A stretch of 48,669 nt of DNA, taken from the NCBI RefSeq assembly GCF_007991495.1, contig NZ_BJYL01000042.1:1-48669 (forward strand), in the 5' to 3' direction. The notes under the pieces are model-generated. The model had not been told where the DNA came from and ran no database searches. It saw only the letters and a list, made by a program, of their open reading frames with translations. How positions within the stretch are numbered: the first letter of the stretch is position 1; every line of letters begins with the position of its first letter. The DNA is from Sporosarcina luteola. Lineage in GTDB: Bacteria; Bacillota; Bacilli; Bacillales_A; Planococcaceae. A program made the translations under genes and the position numbers. This document shows, one piece after another, positions 48,650-48,669 of the stretch.

Positions 48650-48669
48650 AATCGAGTAGGAGGGAGTGA
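48650..48669. repeat. 20-bp terminal inverted match (right end of window)
   Basis: Partner of the 1-20 sequence. It begins 10 bases after the amidase stop codon and runs to the last base. It includes an AGGAGGGAG that resembles a ribosome-binding site. Confidence 0.9.

Overview
The window is a stretch of chromosome from an endospore-forming, low-to-moderate GC Gram-positive bacterium of the order Bacillales. The protein sequences look most like Planococcaceae (Sporosarcina and relatives), but no 16S rRNA is present and that placement is a judgement from memory. Evidence for a spore former is spoIIP, gpr and an uninterrupted sigK. A CIRCE operator, T-box leaders, a comE competence operon, ireB, cymR and a 6S RNA fit the same group. 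The gene order follows B. subtilis closely, in condensed form, from the dnaK operon through the comE/yqe region and sigK to alaS, recD2, cymR, aspS and hisS. There is no phage, IS element, CRISPR array or obvious foreign cargo.

Layout, almost all on the minus strand. (1) 23-8075: heat-shock operon hrcA-grpE-dnaK-dnaJ-prmA-rsmE-mtaB with its sigma-A promoter and CIRCE. (2) 8091-11131: lepA and hemW. (3) 11295-15296: spoIIP and gpr (sporulation/germination), then rpsT (+), holA, and the tiny membrane gene yqzM (+). (4) 15294-18865: comEA-comEB-comEC DNA uptake genes. (5) 18903-23942: yqeG-yqeH-aroE-yhbY-nadD-yqeK-rsfS-yqeM, covering ribosome assembly and silencing, NAD and shikimate genes. (6) 24043-24825: sigK (+), then an unannotated-looking 26-residue membrane protein gene (-). 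(7) 25004-30673: mtnN, yrrS, greA, udk, trmR, mltG, yrzB, ruvX, ireB. (8) 30756-33842: alaS with a T-box leader and a perfect consensus promoter. (9) 33839-39777: recD2, a TPR protein, mnmA, a cysteine desulfurase and cymR. (10) rarA (+), cheV, tcdA, 6S RNA, aspS and hisS (T-box), then a divergent SH3b/amidase_3 cell-wall hydrolase (+).

Functionally the region is mostly translation quality and tRNA modification (mtaB, tcdA, mnmA, trmR, alaS, aspS, hisS, lepA, prmA, rsmE, rsfS), protein folding, genome maintenance (recD2, rarA, holA, ruvX), sulfur supply (cysteine desulfurase, mnmA, cymR, mtnN), cell-wall remodelling (mltG, ireB, amidase, spoIIP) and development (sigK, gpr, spoIIP, comE).

The least-explained material is not in the genes. 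Two unrelated families of palindromic intergenic repeats are present. Each occurs both as a full ~110-130 bp hairpin and as a short head-to-tail 'solo' form joined at a short direct repeat. In the first family the two full copies differ in their stem arms but stay self-complementary. One full copy lies inside the alaS 5' leader between the T-box terminator and the start codon. Other points are a 26-aa membrane peptide gene with a strong ribosome-binding site, tandem ~20-bp repeats in the hisS leader, and a perfect 20-bp inverted match between the two ends of the window.
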